DNA of 64,000 nt from Sphingobacteriales bacterium (GTDB lineage Bacteria > Bacteroidota > Bacteroidia > Sphingobacteriales > Sphingobacteriaceae), in assembly GCA_025353765.1 (NCBI GenBank), contig JANXOD010000009.1, forward strand, positions 106,092 to 170,091, in the 5' to 3' direction. Below, piece after piece: positions 18,537 to 27,431 of this stretch. Below the pieces are notes generated by a model. It was given only the letters and a program-made list of their open reading frames with translations. It was not told the DNA's origin and did no database searches. Made by a program: the position numbers and the translations under genes. Position 1 is the first letter of the stretch, and every line of letters begins with the position of its first letter.

Positions 18537-19432
18537 TACCAATCCAGCATTTCCAGGATGCGATTTAGGTCATCTTCTGATAAGAACGGAATTTCTATGG
18601 TTCCAGTTCCTTTAGCCTGAACTTTTAATTTTATTTTGGTTCCGAATTTAGAAGCCAGGTCATCTTCAATTTTTTGATACTGGAAAGATATAACACCTAA
18701 TTTTGCAGGTTTAGATTTACTACCTGCTTTTTGAATTTCACGTACCAGCTCCTCTACCTTACGTACAGAAAGCTCTTTATTGATAATTTGCTGATGGATA
18801 TAAAGCTGCTTATCTGCATCTTCAACGGAAATAAGAGCACGTGCATGGCCCATAGAAATTTCATTATCACGAATGGATGCCTGTATGGCGGGAGGAAGCT
18901 TTAGTAATCGAAGATAATTAGTAACTGTGGAGCGGTTTTTACTCACTCGATCTCCAAGCTCTTCCTGTTTTAAATGACATTCTTCTATCATCCGGTGAAA
19001 ACTTAGTGCTACTTCAATAGCATTCAGATTTTCACGTTGTATATTCTCAATCAATGCCATTTCAAGCATTTGCTGATCATTGGCTGTACGGATATATGCG
19101 GGTATTTCTACCAATCCGGCTAATTTAGAAGCACGTAAACGGCGTTCACCGGAAATTAATTGATAACTATTTTGACCAACTCTCCTAACGGTTACAGGCT
19201 GAATAAGGCCTTGTAATTTAATGGATGCAGAAAGCTCATGAAGAGCCTGAGGTTCAAATTCGGAACGTGGCTGAAAAGGGTTAACTTCAACATCGCTTAT
19301 TTTAATATGGCTGATTGTTCCGAGTGAAGCACCTTCATTACTTACCTGTTGTTTATTATTGTGAACAACTTCCGTATCATCCAAGAGTGCACTTAATCCT
19401 CTTCCTAATCCGGTTTTTTTCTGATGCGTCAT
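18536..19432 (-). CDS. parB: Chromosome partitioning protein ParB
   Basis: The 298-residue DNA-binding CTPase of the Spo0J family begins with a conserved N-terminal GLGRGLSALL (residues 8-17). The nuclease-like domain carries VNPFQPR near 52 and the CTP-binding GERRLRASKLAG near 95. The HTH around SKNRSTVTNYLRLLKLP near 165-181 recognises parS. The C-terminal dimerisation domain is complete. It lies 3 bases after parA, and its stop overlaps the next gene. I found no good parS palindrome in the window, so the centromere sites lie elsewhere. Confidence 0.96.
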   Translation of the reverse strand: MTHQKKTGLGRGLSALLDDTEVVHNNKQQVSNEGASLGTISHIKISDVEVNPFQPRSEFEPQALHELSASIKLQGLIQPVTVRRVGQNSYQLISGERRLRASKLAGLVEIPAYIRTANDQQMLEMALIENIQRENLNAIEVALSFHRMIEECHLKQEELGDRVSKNRSTVTNYLRLLKLPPAIQASIRDNEISMGHARALISVEDADKQLYIHQQIINKELSVRKVEELVREIQKAGSKSKPAKLGVISFQYQKIEDDLASKFGTKIKLKVQAKGTGTIEIPFLSEDDLNRILEMLDW

Positions 19433-19435
19433 GTG

Positions 19436-20239
19436 TTATACGATGGCTTGTTTTACTTCTTCTTCTGCGACTACTAAACCGTTTTTACGAATAATTTCAC
19501 GGGCTAAATTGAGATAATTTATGGCTCCTTTACAATTTGCATCGTGCATAATTACCGAAATACCATAACTCGGTGCTTCGCTTAAACGGGTATTCCGTTG
19601 TATAATGGTATCAAATACCAAGTCCTGAAAATGCGTTTTTACTTCTTCCACAACTTGATTAGATAAACGTAAACGAACATCATACATGGTTAATAAAATA
19701 CCTTCGATCTGAAGATTTGGATTTAAACGGTTTTGTACAATTTTGATTGTATTTAATAACTTCCCTAATCCTTCTAAAGCAAAATATTCGCATTGTACTG
19801 GAATGATTACCGAATCTGCCGCTGTTAGAGAATTGATCGTAATTAAGCCTAATGAGGGTGAACAATCAATAATTATGAAATCATAATCATCACGGATTTT
19901 GTTTAAAACCGCCTTCATTTTATATTCTCGATCCGTTAAATTGATCATTTCAATTTCTGCGCCAACCAAATCTATATGAGCCGGAAGCAGGTAAAGATTA
20001 GGTGTATCTGTTTTCTGAATGGCCTCTTTAGGATCAATTTCATTAATGATACATTCATAGATACTGGCTTTTATAGTACGCGGATCAAATCCAATACCCG
20101 AAGTAGAATTAGCCTGCGGATCTGCATCAACTAATAAAGTGCGGTATTCGAGCACAGCTAAACTGGCTGCAAGATTAATAGATGAAGTAGTTTTACCTAC
20201 TCCACCTTTTTGGTTAGCTAACGCGATGATTTTACCCAT
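19436..20239 (-). CDS. parA: Chromosome partitioning ATPase ParA
   Basis: The 267-residue Soj/ParA-type ATPase drives origin segregation with ParB. The deviant Walker A, NQKGGVGKTTSSINLAA, is at residues 9-25. Walker A' lies in LVDADPQANST at about 36-46, and Walker B is in IIIDCSPSLGLIT at about 123-135. No N-terminal HTH is present, as expected for a chromosomal type Ib-like ParA. It heads the leftward parA-parB-DUF5683-dapB-lepB operon, and a flavin reductase diverges from it. Confidence 0.96.
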   Translation of the reverse strand: MGKIIALANQKGGVGKTTSSINLAASLAVLEYRTLLVDADPQANSTSGIGFDPRTIKASIYECIINEIDPKEAIQKTDTPNLYLLPAHIDLVGAEIEMINLTDREYKMKAVLNKIRDDYDFIIIDCSPSLGLITINSLTAADSVIIPVQCEYFALEGLGKLLNTIKIVQNRLNPNLQIEGILLTMYDVRLRLSNQVVEEVKTHFQDLVFDTIIQRNTRLSEAPSYGISVIMHDANCKGAINYLNLAREIIRKNGLVVAEEEVKQAIV

Positions 20240-20417
20240 TACAGAACGAAAATATTTTACAAGTAAGTGATATTAAAAAAACTAAATCTGACAATCAAAG
20301 CAGATGAAACATTATTTTTGACATGCCTTTATGGGCTTTTTAACAACCCACTAAGATACAAACTTAAAACTATTTAAATTGCGGGGCGTTTTTCGTTTTG
20401 CACATCTTATCCACAAA

Positions 20418-20939
20418 ATGACCACAATTATAGCAAGCACTAATCGCCAGGGAAGTAATACACTTAAACTCGCTAATTACTATCAGAGACAGTTAGCAGA
20501 GAGGGGATATTCATCAGAAATACTTTCACTAATCGAACTGCCAAATGATTTTATCAGCTCAGACCTGTATGGAAAACGAAGTGATGCCTTTCAAATTATT
20601 CAGGATAAAATTATAGCTACAGATAAGTTTTTATTTGTTGTCCCGGAATATAACGGCAGTTTTCCGGGTATTTTAAAAACGTTTATTGATGCCTGTAAAT
20701 TTCCGGATAGTTTTTATGGTAAAAAAGCTGCTCTGTTAGGCCTTTCTTCTGGCAAATATGGTAATGTACGCGGCATTGAACATTTTACAGGAATTTCCCA
20801 CTATATCAATCTACATGTAATGCCGATGCGTTTACATATTCCTGCCATTGATAAAGAACTGGATGAAAGCGGAAATTTATTTAAAGAAGATACTGTAAGG
20901 TTTTCTGATCAGCAAATAGAGCAGTTTATTGCATATTGA
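20418..20939 (+). CDS. NADPH-dependent FMN reductase-like flavoprotein
   Basis: The 173-residue protein begins MTTIIASTNRQGSNTLKLA. The phosphate-binding loop STNRQGSNT (residues 7-15) and the PEYNGSFPGILKTFIDAC block (about 76-93) are typical of the NADPH-dependent FMN reductase family with a flavodoxin-like fold. It would reduce quinones, azo dyes, chromate or free flavin; the substrate is unknown. I chose the ATG at 20418 because the 13 residues added by the upstream start precede the beta-strand that normally begins the fold. It diverges from parA. Confidence 0.88.
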   Translation: MTTIIASTNRQGSNTLKLANYYQRQLAERGYSSEILSLIELPNDFISSDLYGKRSDAFQIIQDKIIATDKFLFVVPEYNGSFPGILKTFIDACKFPDSFYGKKAALLGLSSGKYGNVRGIEHFTGISHYINLHVMPMRLHIPAIDKELDESGNLFKEDTVRFSDQQIEQFIAY

Positions 20940-21026
20940 GTATAGTTGATAGTTCATAGCCCATCATATATATGACGCAGAACGAAAAACCTCTTTGTTA
21001 TTTTTAACTCTTTATTCCATACTCCT

Positions 21027-21719
21027 CTAAACTCGTCCTTCTATCAATTTAGCAACCATAAATGCAGCTATTGCAGCTAAGGCGCCAATAAAAACTACTT
21101 TTAAAGCTCCGGTTATAGGATTTTGACCTGTTACTTTGCTTTTAAAATATCCGAAAACAAATAAACAAAGCAAGGTAATTGCACAGGAATAATATAATGC
21201 GTCTGTTGAATTACTGATCAAAAAATAAGGCGAAAGAGGAATTATTCCGCCAATAATATAGGAAACACCTATGGTCAATGCGCTTTGAGATGCCCGGTTT
21301 ACTAATGGTTTTTCTAAGCCCAGCTCATAACGCATCATAAAATCAACCCATTTATCTTTATCCTTCGACATTTCTTCGGCAATTTCATATTGCAAACGTT
21401 CAGATAAACCAAACTCTGCAAATACTTCTTTCACTTCGGCTTTTTCCTTTTCGGGATATATTTCCACTTCCATGTGCTCGCGACTTAACTCCGAACTATA
21501 GTGATCTGCTTCTGTCCGTCCGGCTAAATATCCGCCTAAACCCATCGCAATAGAACCGGCAACTATTTCGGCAATACCAGCTGTTACTACAATAGCTGAG
21601 GAATTTATGGCCCCGCTTAAACCTGCCGCTAAGGCAAATGGAACGGTTAAACCATCGGCCATGCCAATGACAATATCACGAATGGTATCAGAACTTCTTA
21701 AATGTTGTTCGCTATGCAT
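21027..21719 (-). CDS. VIT1/CCC1 family Fe2+/Mn2+ transporter
   Basis: The 230-residue membrane protein begins MHSEQHLRSSDTIRDIVIGM. The GMADGLTVPFALAAGLSGA block in the first helix, the AGSIAMGLGGYLAGRTEADHY segment (about 55-75) and the Glu-rich cytoplasmic metal-binding loop (about 80-125) are VIT1/CCC1 hallmarks. Five transmembrane helices are expected. Members export iron or manganese from the cytoplasm in bacteria. It is monocistronic and lies 3 kb from the imelysin/di-heme envelope cluster, so iron handling is a recurrent theme here. Confidence 0.9.
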   Translation of the reverse strand: MHSEQHLRSSDTIRDIVIGMADGLTVPFALAAGLSGAINSSAIVVTAGIAEIVAGSIAMGLGGYLAGRTEADHYSSELSREHMEVEIYPEKEKAEVKEVFAEFGLSERLQYEIAEEMSKDKDKWVDFMMRYELGLEKPLVNRASQSALTIGVSYIIGGIIPLSPYFLISNSTDALYYSCAITLLCLFVFGYFKSKVTGQNPITGALKVVFIGALAAIAAFMVAKLIEGRV

Positions 21720-21781
21720 GCACTAAAAATAGGAAGAAAAATATCGGATTAGCTAAATATGGGATAATTTTAATAGCCCCG

Positions 21782-21821
21782 GTATCAATAACCTCCAGTT
21801 TAAACTGGTGGCTATTAATAC
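21782..21821. repeat. Palindromic intergenic element
   Basis: Twenty-base arms meet at the centre TTTAAA. The left arm, ending CTCCAGTTT, pairs with the right arm, starting AAACTGGTGG, over nearly the full length with three mismatches (two could pair as G-T in RNA). It lies between the start of the VIT1 gene and the end of the barrel gene, with no T-run. The core resembles the palindromes at 28.8 kb and 57.6 kb. Confidence 0.6.
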
Positions 21822-21883
21822 AATACAGCCCGTTTTTCAACTATCTTCTATGATCTATCCACTATAACCAAGAGCTTATTTTA

Positions 21884-24325
21884 TTATTGCTTTCCCTCAC
21901 TTTTCCCTTTTACATCATCATTATTAACACCCCTTTGATTTTTCTTAATAGAATCTTTCAATCTACCGAAACGGTAATCTAGGCTCACATGATAACTTCT
22001 ATTATAACTAAGATAATTACTTGTTTGTGTAAAATCAGGCCCTGTGGTTTCGTTTTTATATTCCCTGTATTTACTAAATGGATTGCTTAGATATGCTGAA
22101 AAAGTAAGTTTATCTTTAATAATCTCTTTACTCATACTAAGCGCTGAATAACTCCATGAATTGGATCTTCTCTGAAGATTAACATATGAATGGTTATAAC
22201 TGAAATAGATATTGGCTCGCCAGCCCTTTTTAAACTTGTATCCACTGCCACCATAAAAATAACCATTTATACCTTTATTGGTCACTAATACATTATTTAT
22301 CAATCCTTCCGTCCATGTATAATTCAAAATACCACTGATATTAAAGTCCCATTTATTGGTGATGGGATAGTTAATATTGAAATTGCTTCCCACTGATCTG
22401 TCTTTACCAACATTTGAGTAAGTAGTCTGGGTTACATTTTTTGATGCATCAAACACAGAAACCTCCTGTATGGTATTATTGGCAAATGAATAGTTTAGCC
22501 CAATAGTGACAGATCCTTTTTTAAATACGCTGTAACCTAATTCAATATTATTACTTAAAACGGGTTTAAGATCCGGATTCCCTGCAGATTCAAAATTAGG
22601 ATTGGAACGATCAACAAAGGGGTTTAATTCATATATCCCCGGCCTTTCTATGCGTTGTGTGAAACCTAAATTCAGGCTGCTCATATTTTCAATTTTCCGT
22701 TGAATAGATACTGATGGAATTAAATTAAAATAACTGGCATTTACTTTAGAAGCATTTGAAACAAAATCAGCATTTACACTGGTATATTCTAAACGTAGCC
22801 CTACTTTAAAACCCCAATTCTCTAAATTATATTGATAGGAATTATATAGACCAATCACATTCTGATTGTTATTAAATTTATTTGTCCTGTTAGGATTCTC
22901 TTCAAATTGTCCGTTATTGACATTAAACGCTTTATATTGAAAGTTGCTGTTATTATCCCGTAAAATCCCTTTTAATCCTGCCTCAATAGTTAGTTTTTCA
23001 AATGGATGCACATAATCGGCTTGGAGAGTTTGTTCATTTGCACTTGTTTTATTGGTTTGCCGATAGTCTGGCTCTGAGTAGTTTACCCTGTTTGAAACTT
23101 CCAAACGATTAAAATCAGTATAATTTGAATTGCTATATTGGTATGAAAAGGTGAGCAGACGGTCTTTATTATTCTTAAAACCTAACTGATAATTTAAAGA
23201 TAAGTCAATACCACGACCACCGCTTTTCCCTCCATTGGCCAAATTATATCTTATTATATTTTGTGAGGTATTCAATACCGACAATTGATTTCTTACATAG
23301 TTGTAATTACCCTTATTAACACTTAATCCAGCAGTAAGTAAATTTAGGCTGTCTATTTCATAACTCAATTCTGTTCCACCAGAAATAAATTTCTGTTTAG
23401 ATTTACTGGTTCCATTCTCTGTTAAATTACTTGGCAAACCACCTATAGATACCCGATTGCCTGAATTTGTAGTTTCTGGTTGATTATATAAACTAGTATT
23501 AGCATAAGCGGAAGCACCAAATTTGCCTTGTTTAATGGTTAAATTACTTCCAATGCCTGGTCCGCCTGTAGGAAATGAATGAGATGTATTAAGGTTTCCA
23601 CTATAACCATTATCAATCTTTTTAGTGGTGATGATATTAATAATACCAGCTAAACCTTCACTATCATATTTGGATGGAGGTGTTGTAATAACTTCAATTT
23701 TTTGGATACTTGATGCCGGCATACTCCTAAGCACATCTTTTGGATCATGAGCGATCATGCTAGATGGTTTGTCATTAATTAAAATCTTATAATTGGATTG
23801 TCCTTTCAGTTTGATATTATCTTCAGCATCCAGCGAAAGCAAAGGTACTTTACGCATCATATCCAATACATTATTTATCTTACTTTCCGGATCAGCTTGA
23901 ACATCGTAGGTTATACGATCTACTTCTTGTTTTACCAATGGTTTTTGTGCGGTTATAAGTACTTCATTAAGTTCATTACTTTGTGTACTGATTGCAATTT
24001 TGCCGAGATCAATAACTTGTTTTGTACTATCTATACTTACCGGAATAATAGCGCTTTTATATCCGATAGCAACCACATGAACCTGATATGCTCCTGTTCC
24101 AATTTTTTCAAAAACGAATGACCCGTCGCTTTTAGTTAGGACACTTTTAACAGACTGACCTGTTTCGGTTTTTAAGGCTATGGTTATAAAATCAAGGCCT
24201 TTTTGGGTGATTGAATCAATCACTATTCCTTTGATAGAATAATTATTTAGCTGGGTTTGAGAATTTGCAGATGAAGCAACGAATAGAATGAATGGAATAA
24301 TTAGTGCTAAAAATTTAATGTTCAT
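21884..24325 (-). CDS. Outer-membrane beta-barrel protein of the TonB-dependent receptor type
   Basis: The 813-residue protein has a signal peptide (MNIKFLALIIPFILFVASSANSQ, split after NSQ). A carboxypeptidase-regulatory-like beta domain covers about residues 28-110 (YSIKGIVIDS, GLDFITIALK, DGSFVFEKIG). A plug follows at about 120-235 (INNVLDMMRKVPLLSLDAED, SKYDSEGLAGIINIITTKK). A long beta-barrel follows to the C-terminus (outer membrane protein beta-barrel family type 3). It lacks a recognisable SusD partner, so it is not a classic PUL system. The ligand is unknown; peptides or metal complexes are possible. A 21-bp repeat array lies directly upstream. Confidence 0.9.
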   Translation of the reverse strand: MNIKFLALIIPFILFVASSANSQTQLNNYSIKGIVIDSITQKGLDFITIALKTETGQSVKSVLTKSDGSFVFEKIGTGAYQVHVVAIGYKSAIIPVSIDSTKQVIDLGKIAISTQSNELNEVLITAQKPLVKQEVDRITYDVQADPESKINNVLDMMRKVPLLSLDAEDNIKLKGQSNYKILINDKPSSMIAHDPKDVLRSMPASSIQKIEVITTPPSKYDSEGLAGIINIITTKKIDNGYSGNLNTSHSFPTGGPGIGSNLTIKQGKFGASAYANTSLYNQPETTNSGNRVSIGGLPSNLTENGTSKSKQKFISGGTELSYEIDSLNLLTAGLSVNKGNYNYVRNQLSVLNTSQNIIRYNLANGGKSGGRGIDLSLNYQLGFKNNKDRLLTFSYQYSNSNYTDFNRLEVSNRVNYSEPDYRQTNKTSANEQTLQADYVHPFEKLTIEAGLKGILRDNNSNFQYKAFNVNNGQFEENPNRTNKFNNNQNVIGLYNSYQYNLENWGFKVGLRLEYTSVNADFVSNASKVNASYFNLIPSVSIQRKIENMSSLNLGFTQRIERPGIYELNPFVDRSNPNFESAGNPDLKPVLSNNIELGYSVFKKGSVTIGLNYSFANNTIQEVSVFDASKNVTQTTYSNVGKDRSVGSNFNINYPITNKWDFNISGILNYTWTEGLINNVLVTNKGINGYFYGGSGYKFKKGWRANIYFSYNHSYVNLQRRSNSWSYSALSMSKEIIKDKLTFSAYLSNPFSKYREYKNETTGPDFTQTSNYLSYNRSYHVSLDYRFGRLKDSIKKNQRGVNNDDVKGKSEGKQ

Positions 24326-24387
24326 AGATTATAGTTTACCAGCGTTACCATAACCTATTTTTAGAGAAAATTGTTTTTGCCTGATAA

Positions 24388-24492
24388 ATATAACAGATAA
24401 AAAATGCACAGGCATATCTTAGAAATGAGGTGCCAGATATAAAAATGTAGTGACATATGCAGAAAATGCACAGCCATGTACGGAAAATGCAG
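24388..24492. repeat. Tandem 21-bp repeat array with phased A-tracts (locus A)
   Basis: Five degenerate units of 20-21 bases run head to tail. They end in AAAAATGCA, AGAAATGA, AAAAATGTA, GAAAATGCA and GAAAATGCA, and several contain CAGATA(T)A just before the A-tract. The period puts an A-tract every two helical turns. It fills the gap between the barrel gene start and the di-heme gene end. It shares unit length and core words with the array at 43612-43749. Confidence 0.75.
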
Positions 24493-24513
24493 TAGTATAC
24501 TTGTTTAAAAAGA

Positions 24514-25899
24514 TTAAAGAGATCCAACGAAAGCAATCAAAGCATCTCTGTCTTTTTTTGATAAATTTTTTACTTTATTTTTTGAGGATAATCCTTCACC
24601 ATCATGCCATAAGATAGCCTCCATCAAACTTCTTGCTCTTCCATCATGTAAAAAATTAGTATGTCCGTTCACTTTTTGAGTTAAACCAATTCCCCATAGA
24701 GGAGGAGTACGCCATTCGGCGCCACTAGCTAAAAAATCTGGACGGTTATCTGCAAGCCCATCACCCATGTCATGTAATAACAGATCGGTGTATGGATGGA
24801 TAAGCTGGTTACTAAGCTGGGGGAAACTTACATTGACCGCTGTCCTCATATCTGCAATATGACATTTTGCACAACCAACAGATAGAAATAATGCTTTCCC
24901 TTGCATGACTAAAAGATCATTTACATTTCTTCTTGCCGGCACAGCCAAGGTCCTTATATAAAGGGATGTACTTTCCAGTAAGCTATCCGTTAATTCATAG
25001 TGGTAACCTGGTTTACTGTCAAATTGGGTTTGCCCGTCACTGCTTTCTTTTGGAAATATGGAATTGGTGATGCCCATATCACCATTATAGGCGGCAGCAA
25101 CTTGTTGCAGAATGGCTGGCTGGTTAGCTTTCCATCCGAAACGGCCCATTACTTTTTTCTGATGTACAACATCCCAAACGTAATTGGGAATACCACTAAT
25201 TCCATCTCCGTTTGCATCATTTGGATCGGCATTAGCTAAAACATCAGCATCACTAATAGCTTCGAGTAAACCGAGGCCAAATACCGGTGCAGCTACTCGC
25301 GGGGAAAGTAGTACACCTGCAGGATAGGAAATATAAGGATTATTAACTGTATAGGTTGGAAAACGAACACTGTAAACTGATCCGTCACCAAATGTAAATG
25401 ATTGTTCAGAATAGCTAATAGTAACATCTGCTTCTTTTGGAATATTTAAAACGCTGCGTGTTTGTATCTGGTCACCATATCCTGGCACAGGAACCGGATT
25501 GCCATGTTCACCCATACCTGGTAAACTAATACGAAACAGCATATTTGCAGCAGTTTCACCCATACCCGGTACTTTACCCCTGCCATCAGAAACATGACAG
25601 GAACCACAGGAAACATTATTGAAAATTGGTCCCAAGCCCGGATTTAAAGGAGCCGGAGCTGTAACAAATGTAGCTCCGAATTGCCCATCGCCAATTTCAT
25701 GTACACGCTCCAGGCTTTCTGGCAATGATTTAAACATATGAGAATAGGCGCCACTTCCCTGGTCGAAAGCAGTTTGCAGTCCGCCGCTTAACCATTCGCT
25801 ATGCGGATCAGGAACTCCCTGTTCAAATTTTGTACAGGCAGCCTGTATTACAACAATAAGTGTTATAATAATTAAGATCGCTTTAGTTGTTTTCCTCAT
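24514..25899 (-). CDS. Di-heme c-type lipoprotein (DUF1111, thiol-oxidoreductase-like)
   Basis: The 461-residue protein begins with a lipoprotein signal (residues 1-21, lipobox VIQAAC). Two heme c motifs are visible: CGSCH at about residue 97 and CAKCH at about 342. The late WRTPPLWGIGL and FLHDGRARSLMEAILWHDG blocks are typical of DUF1111 di-heme oxidoreductases related to MauG-type and cytochrome c peroxidases. It would sit in the periplasm on a membrane. It is the last gene of the porin-Rieske-imelysin-di-heme run, a pairing with imelysin seen in iron-regulated loci. The substrate is unknown. Confidence 0.9.
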   Translation of the reverse strand: MRKTTKAILIIITLIVVIQAACTKFEQGVPDPHSEWLSGGLQTAFDQGSGAYSHMFKSLPESLERVHEIGDGQFGATFVTAPAPLNPGLGPIFNNVSCGSCHVSDGRGKVPGMGETAANMLFRISLPGMGEHGNPVPVPGYGDQIQTRSVLNIPKEADVTISYSEQSFTFGDGSVYSVRFPTYTVNNPYISYPAGVLLSPRVAAPVFGLGLLEAISDADVLANADPNDANGDGISGIPNYVWDVVHQKKVMGRFGWKANQPAILQQVAAAYNGDMGITNSIFPKESSDGQTQFDSKPGYHYELTDSLLESTSLYIRTLAVPARRNVNDLLVMQGKALFLSVGCAKCHIADMRTAVNVSFPQLSNQLIHPYTDLLLHDMGDGLADNRPDFLASGAEWRTPPLWGIGLTQKVNGHTNFLHDGRARSLMEAILWHDGEGLSSKNKVKNLSKKDRDALIAFVGSL

Positions 25900-25923
25900 A
25901 ACACTTATCTAATGAAGGCAATT

Positions 25924-26988
25924 CTATTTTACATATTGCTGAATAAAAGGCTTGAGCTTTTGTTCAATAACCATATTAAGATCGTTAATTTTTACCATCG
26001 CATTGTTAACGGTTGATGCTTCAGCTAGTGATTCTCCAAATGGTTTATTAAAAGCGGCAAGTGATGCGATGGCGGCTGCATGTTTGCTTTTTATTTCGGC
26101 ATCCAGAGATAAATTATAGTGACGTACCAAATCTTCTATTCCTTTGCCATCATTAATAAATCTACCCTTGTAAATATCTATTACTCCATTTATATTATTT
26201 GTAAAATCTATAATTGAATTTTTAGCAAATGGACTCTCTTCTTTTGTAGGATCTTGAGATTCAAAAGGCTCTTTGATTTTAGAATTAGCTACTTCCTCAC
26301 AGATACCTGCCATTGCATCGGCAATTTGTATAAACGCCGCCTGTTGAGTAGAAAACTCTGTTGAACCCTTACCGGCAGTAGCTAACTGAATAGCATAGCC
26401 ATTAGTCCAAGTATCACGAGCACTTTTGCTTAAATTAACAAGATTTTGTGTTAAACTAACTAGGTAATTCTTTTCACGATCTGTAAATGTATTTGCTGTT
26501 TTATTGCCGTTAGATCCCCATAACAGATATTCAATGGGATGAAAGCCTTTAAGGGCATCTTCCAAATTATTAACATAATCTACTGTAAGGGATTGATTAT
26601 TATTTAAAACTCCCTCAAGGTCTTGAAAATTTACAGGCCAGGTATCAATCCGTGGATCAATATCATCAGCTTTGATCGGCCCGAAAAGCCACGCTTCTGA
26701 TTGTTCCCAGGTATTACGTACATCTTTCCAAAGTGTACGGCAATTTGCCAAATTGGCATCTGTTGGATTAGTATTAAACGTATTTACATCAGTAAGTAAA
26801 TTAGTTGATTTAGTATACATGTCTTCGTAAGATTCTTTGCAAACCTTTACAGAAATATCAGAGAGGACCTGTGTTTTAAGTACTTCTACATCCACATCTG
26901 CTGTTTTAGTTTCACTTTTTTTACAGGATGTAGTTATACTAATAACCGGAATAATAAGTAATAATGTTTTTGAAAATATTTTATGCAT
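25924..26988 (-). CDS. Imelysin family lipoprotein
   Basis: The 354-residue protein begins with a lipoprotein signal peptide ending ISITTSC (Cys22). The imelysin-type motif GxHxxE is present as GFHPIEYLLWG at about residues 144-154. An upstream WLFGPIKADDIDPRIDTWP block, near 100-118, is also family-typical. The fold is a helical pair. Imelysin proteins (IrpA and ICMP, related to EfeO) are thought to take part in periplasmic iron uptake, but true peptidase activity is doubtful. It lies 5 bases after the Rieske gene and 24 bases before the di-heme gene, so the four genes almost certainly form an operon. Confidence 0.92.
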   Translation of the reverse strand: MHKIFSKTLLLIIPVISITTSCKKSETKTADVDVEVLKTQVLSDISVKVCKESYEDMYTKSTNLLTDVNTFNTNPTDANLANCRTLWKDVRNTWEQSEAWLFGPIKADDIDPRIDTWPVNFQDLEGVLNNNQSLTVDYVNNLEDALKGFHPIEYLLWGSNGNKTANTFTDREKNYLVSLTQNLVNLSKSARDTWTNGYAIQLATAGKGSTEFSTQQAAFIQIADAMAGICEEVANSKIKEPFESQDPTKEESPFAKNSIIDFTNNINGVIDIYKGRFINDGKGIEDLVRHYNLSLDAEIKSKHAAAIASLAAFNKPFGESLAEASTVNNAMVKINDLNMVIEQKLKPFIQQYVK

Positions 26989-26993
26989 AATAA

Positions 26994-27422
26994 TTAAATT
27001 AAATGTATGATTATGTTATTATCGTTGATCTCTGTTTTAAATTGTTTAAGGGGTTTAAGGGCAGGTTCTTTAACTACTTCACCATTTAAGTTGAACTCAC
27101 TGCCATGGGCATTACAATAAATTTTAGTAGCAATTGGAGTTAGACTATATCCTTCATGAGTACATTTTAAATAAAGTGCTTTGTAGCTTTCACCATTTTT
27201 TTCCAGTAGAATATCATTTTCTAATGCAGTACTTCTCACAATAAACATTGTTGATTTTTGAGATGTAAAACTTGCTAAAGGCACCTTTAATATTTTTTCA
27301 TTTGTATTATCCAACTTAATCATTGGTAAAACGCCAGAACAGGATTCTAAGAAAACAGCTAGGCCTGCAACTCCCAAACACGCGGCACAACCGGTTTTTA
27401 TAAATGATCTTCTGTTAACCAT
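26994..27422 (-). CDS. Rieske [2Fe-2S] protein with twin-arginine signal
   Basis: The 142-residue protein starts MVNRRSFIKTGCAACLGVAG, which has the RRxFIK core of a Tat signal followed by a hydrophobic stretch and possible lipobox ESC. The Rieske ligands are Cys87-x-His89 and Cys103-x2-His106 (CTH and CNAH), spaced as in small Rieske ferredoxins. A Tat export route fits a cofactor loaded in the cytoplasm. It would be a periplasmic electron carrier or ferric-reductase partner for the di-heme protein. Neither role is shown by sequence alone. Confidence 0.88.
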   Translation of the reverse strand: MVNRRSFIKTGCAACLGVAGLAVFLESCSGVLPMIKLDNTNEKILKVPLASFTSQKSTMFIVRSTALENDILLEKNGESYKALYLKCTHEGYSLTPIATKIYCNAHGSEFNLNGEVVKEPALKPLKQFKTEINDNNIIIHLI

Positions 27423-27431
27423 GTTTTTCTA

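Noticed and set aside
24345..24536. 63-codon minus-strand frame across the 21-bp array
   Set aside because: It consists of repeat sequence and overlaps the end of the di-heme gene; no homology is recognisable.
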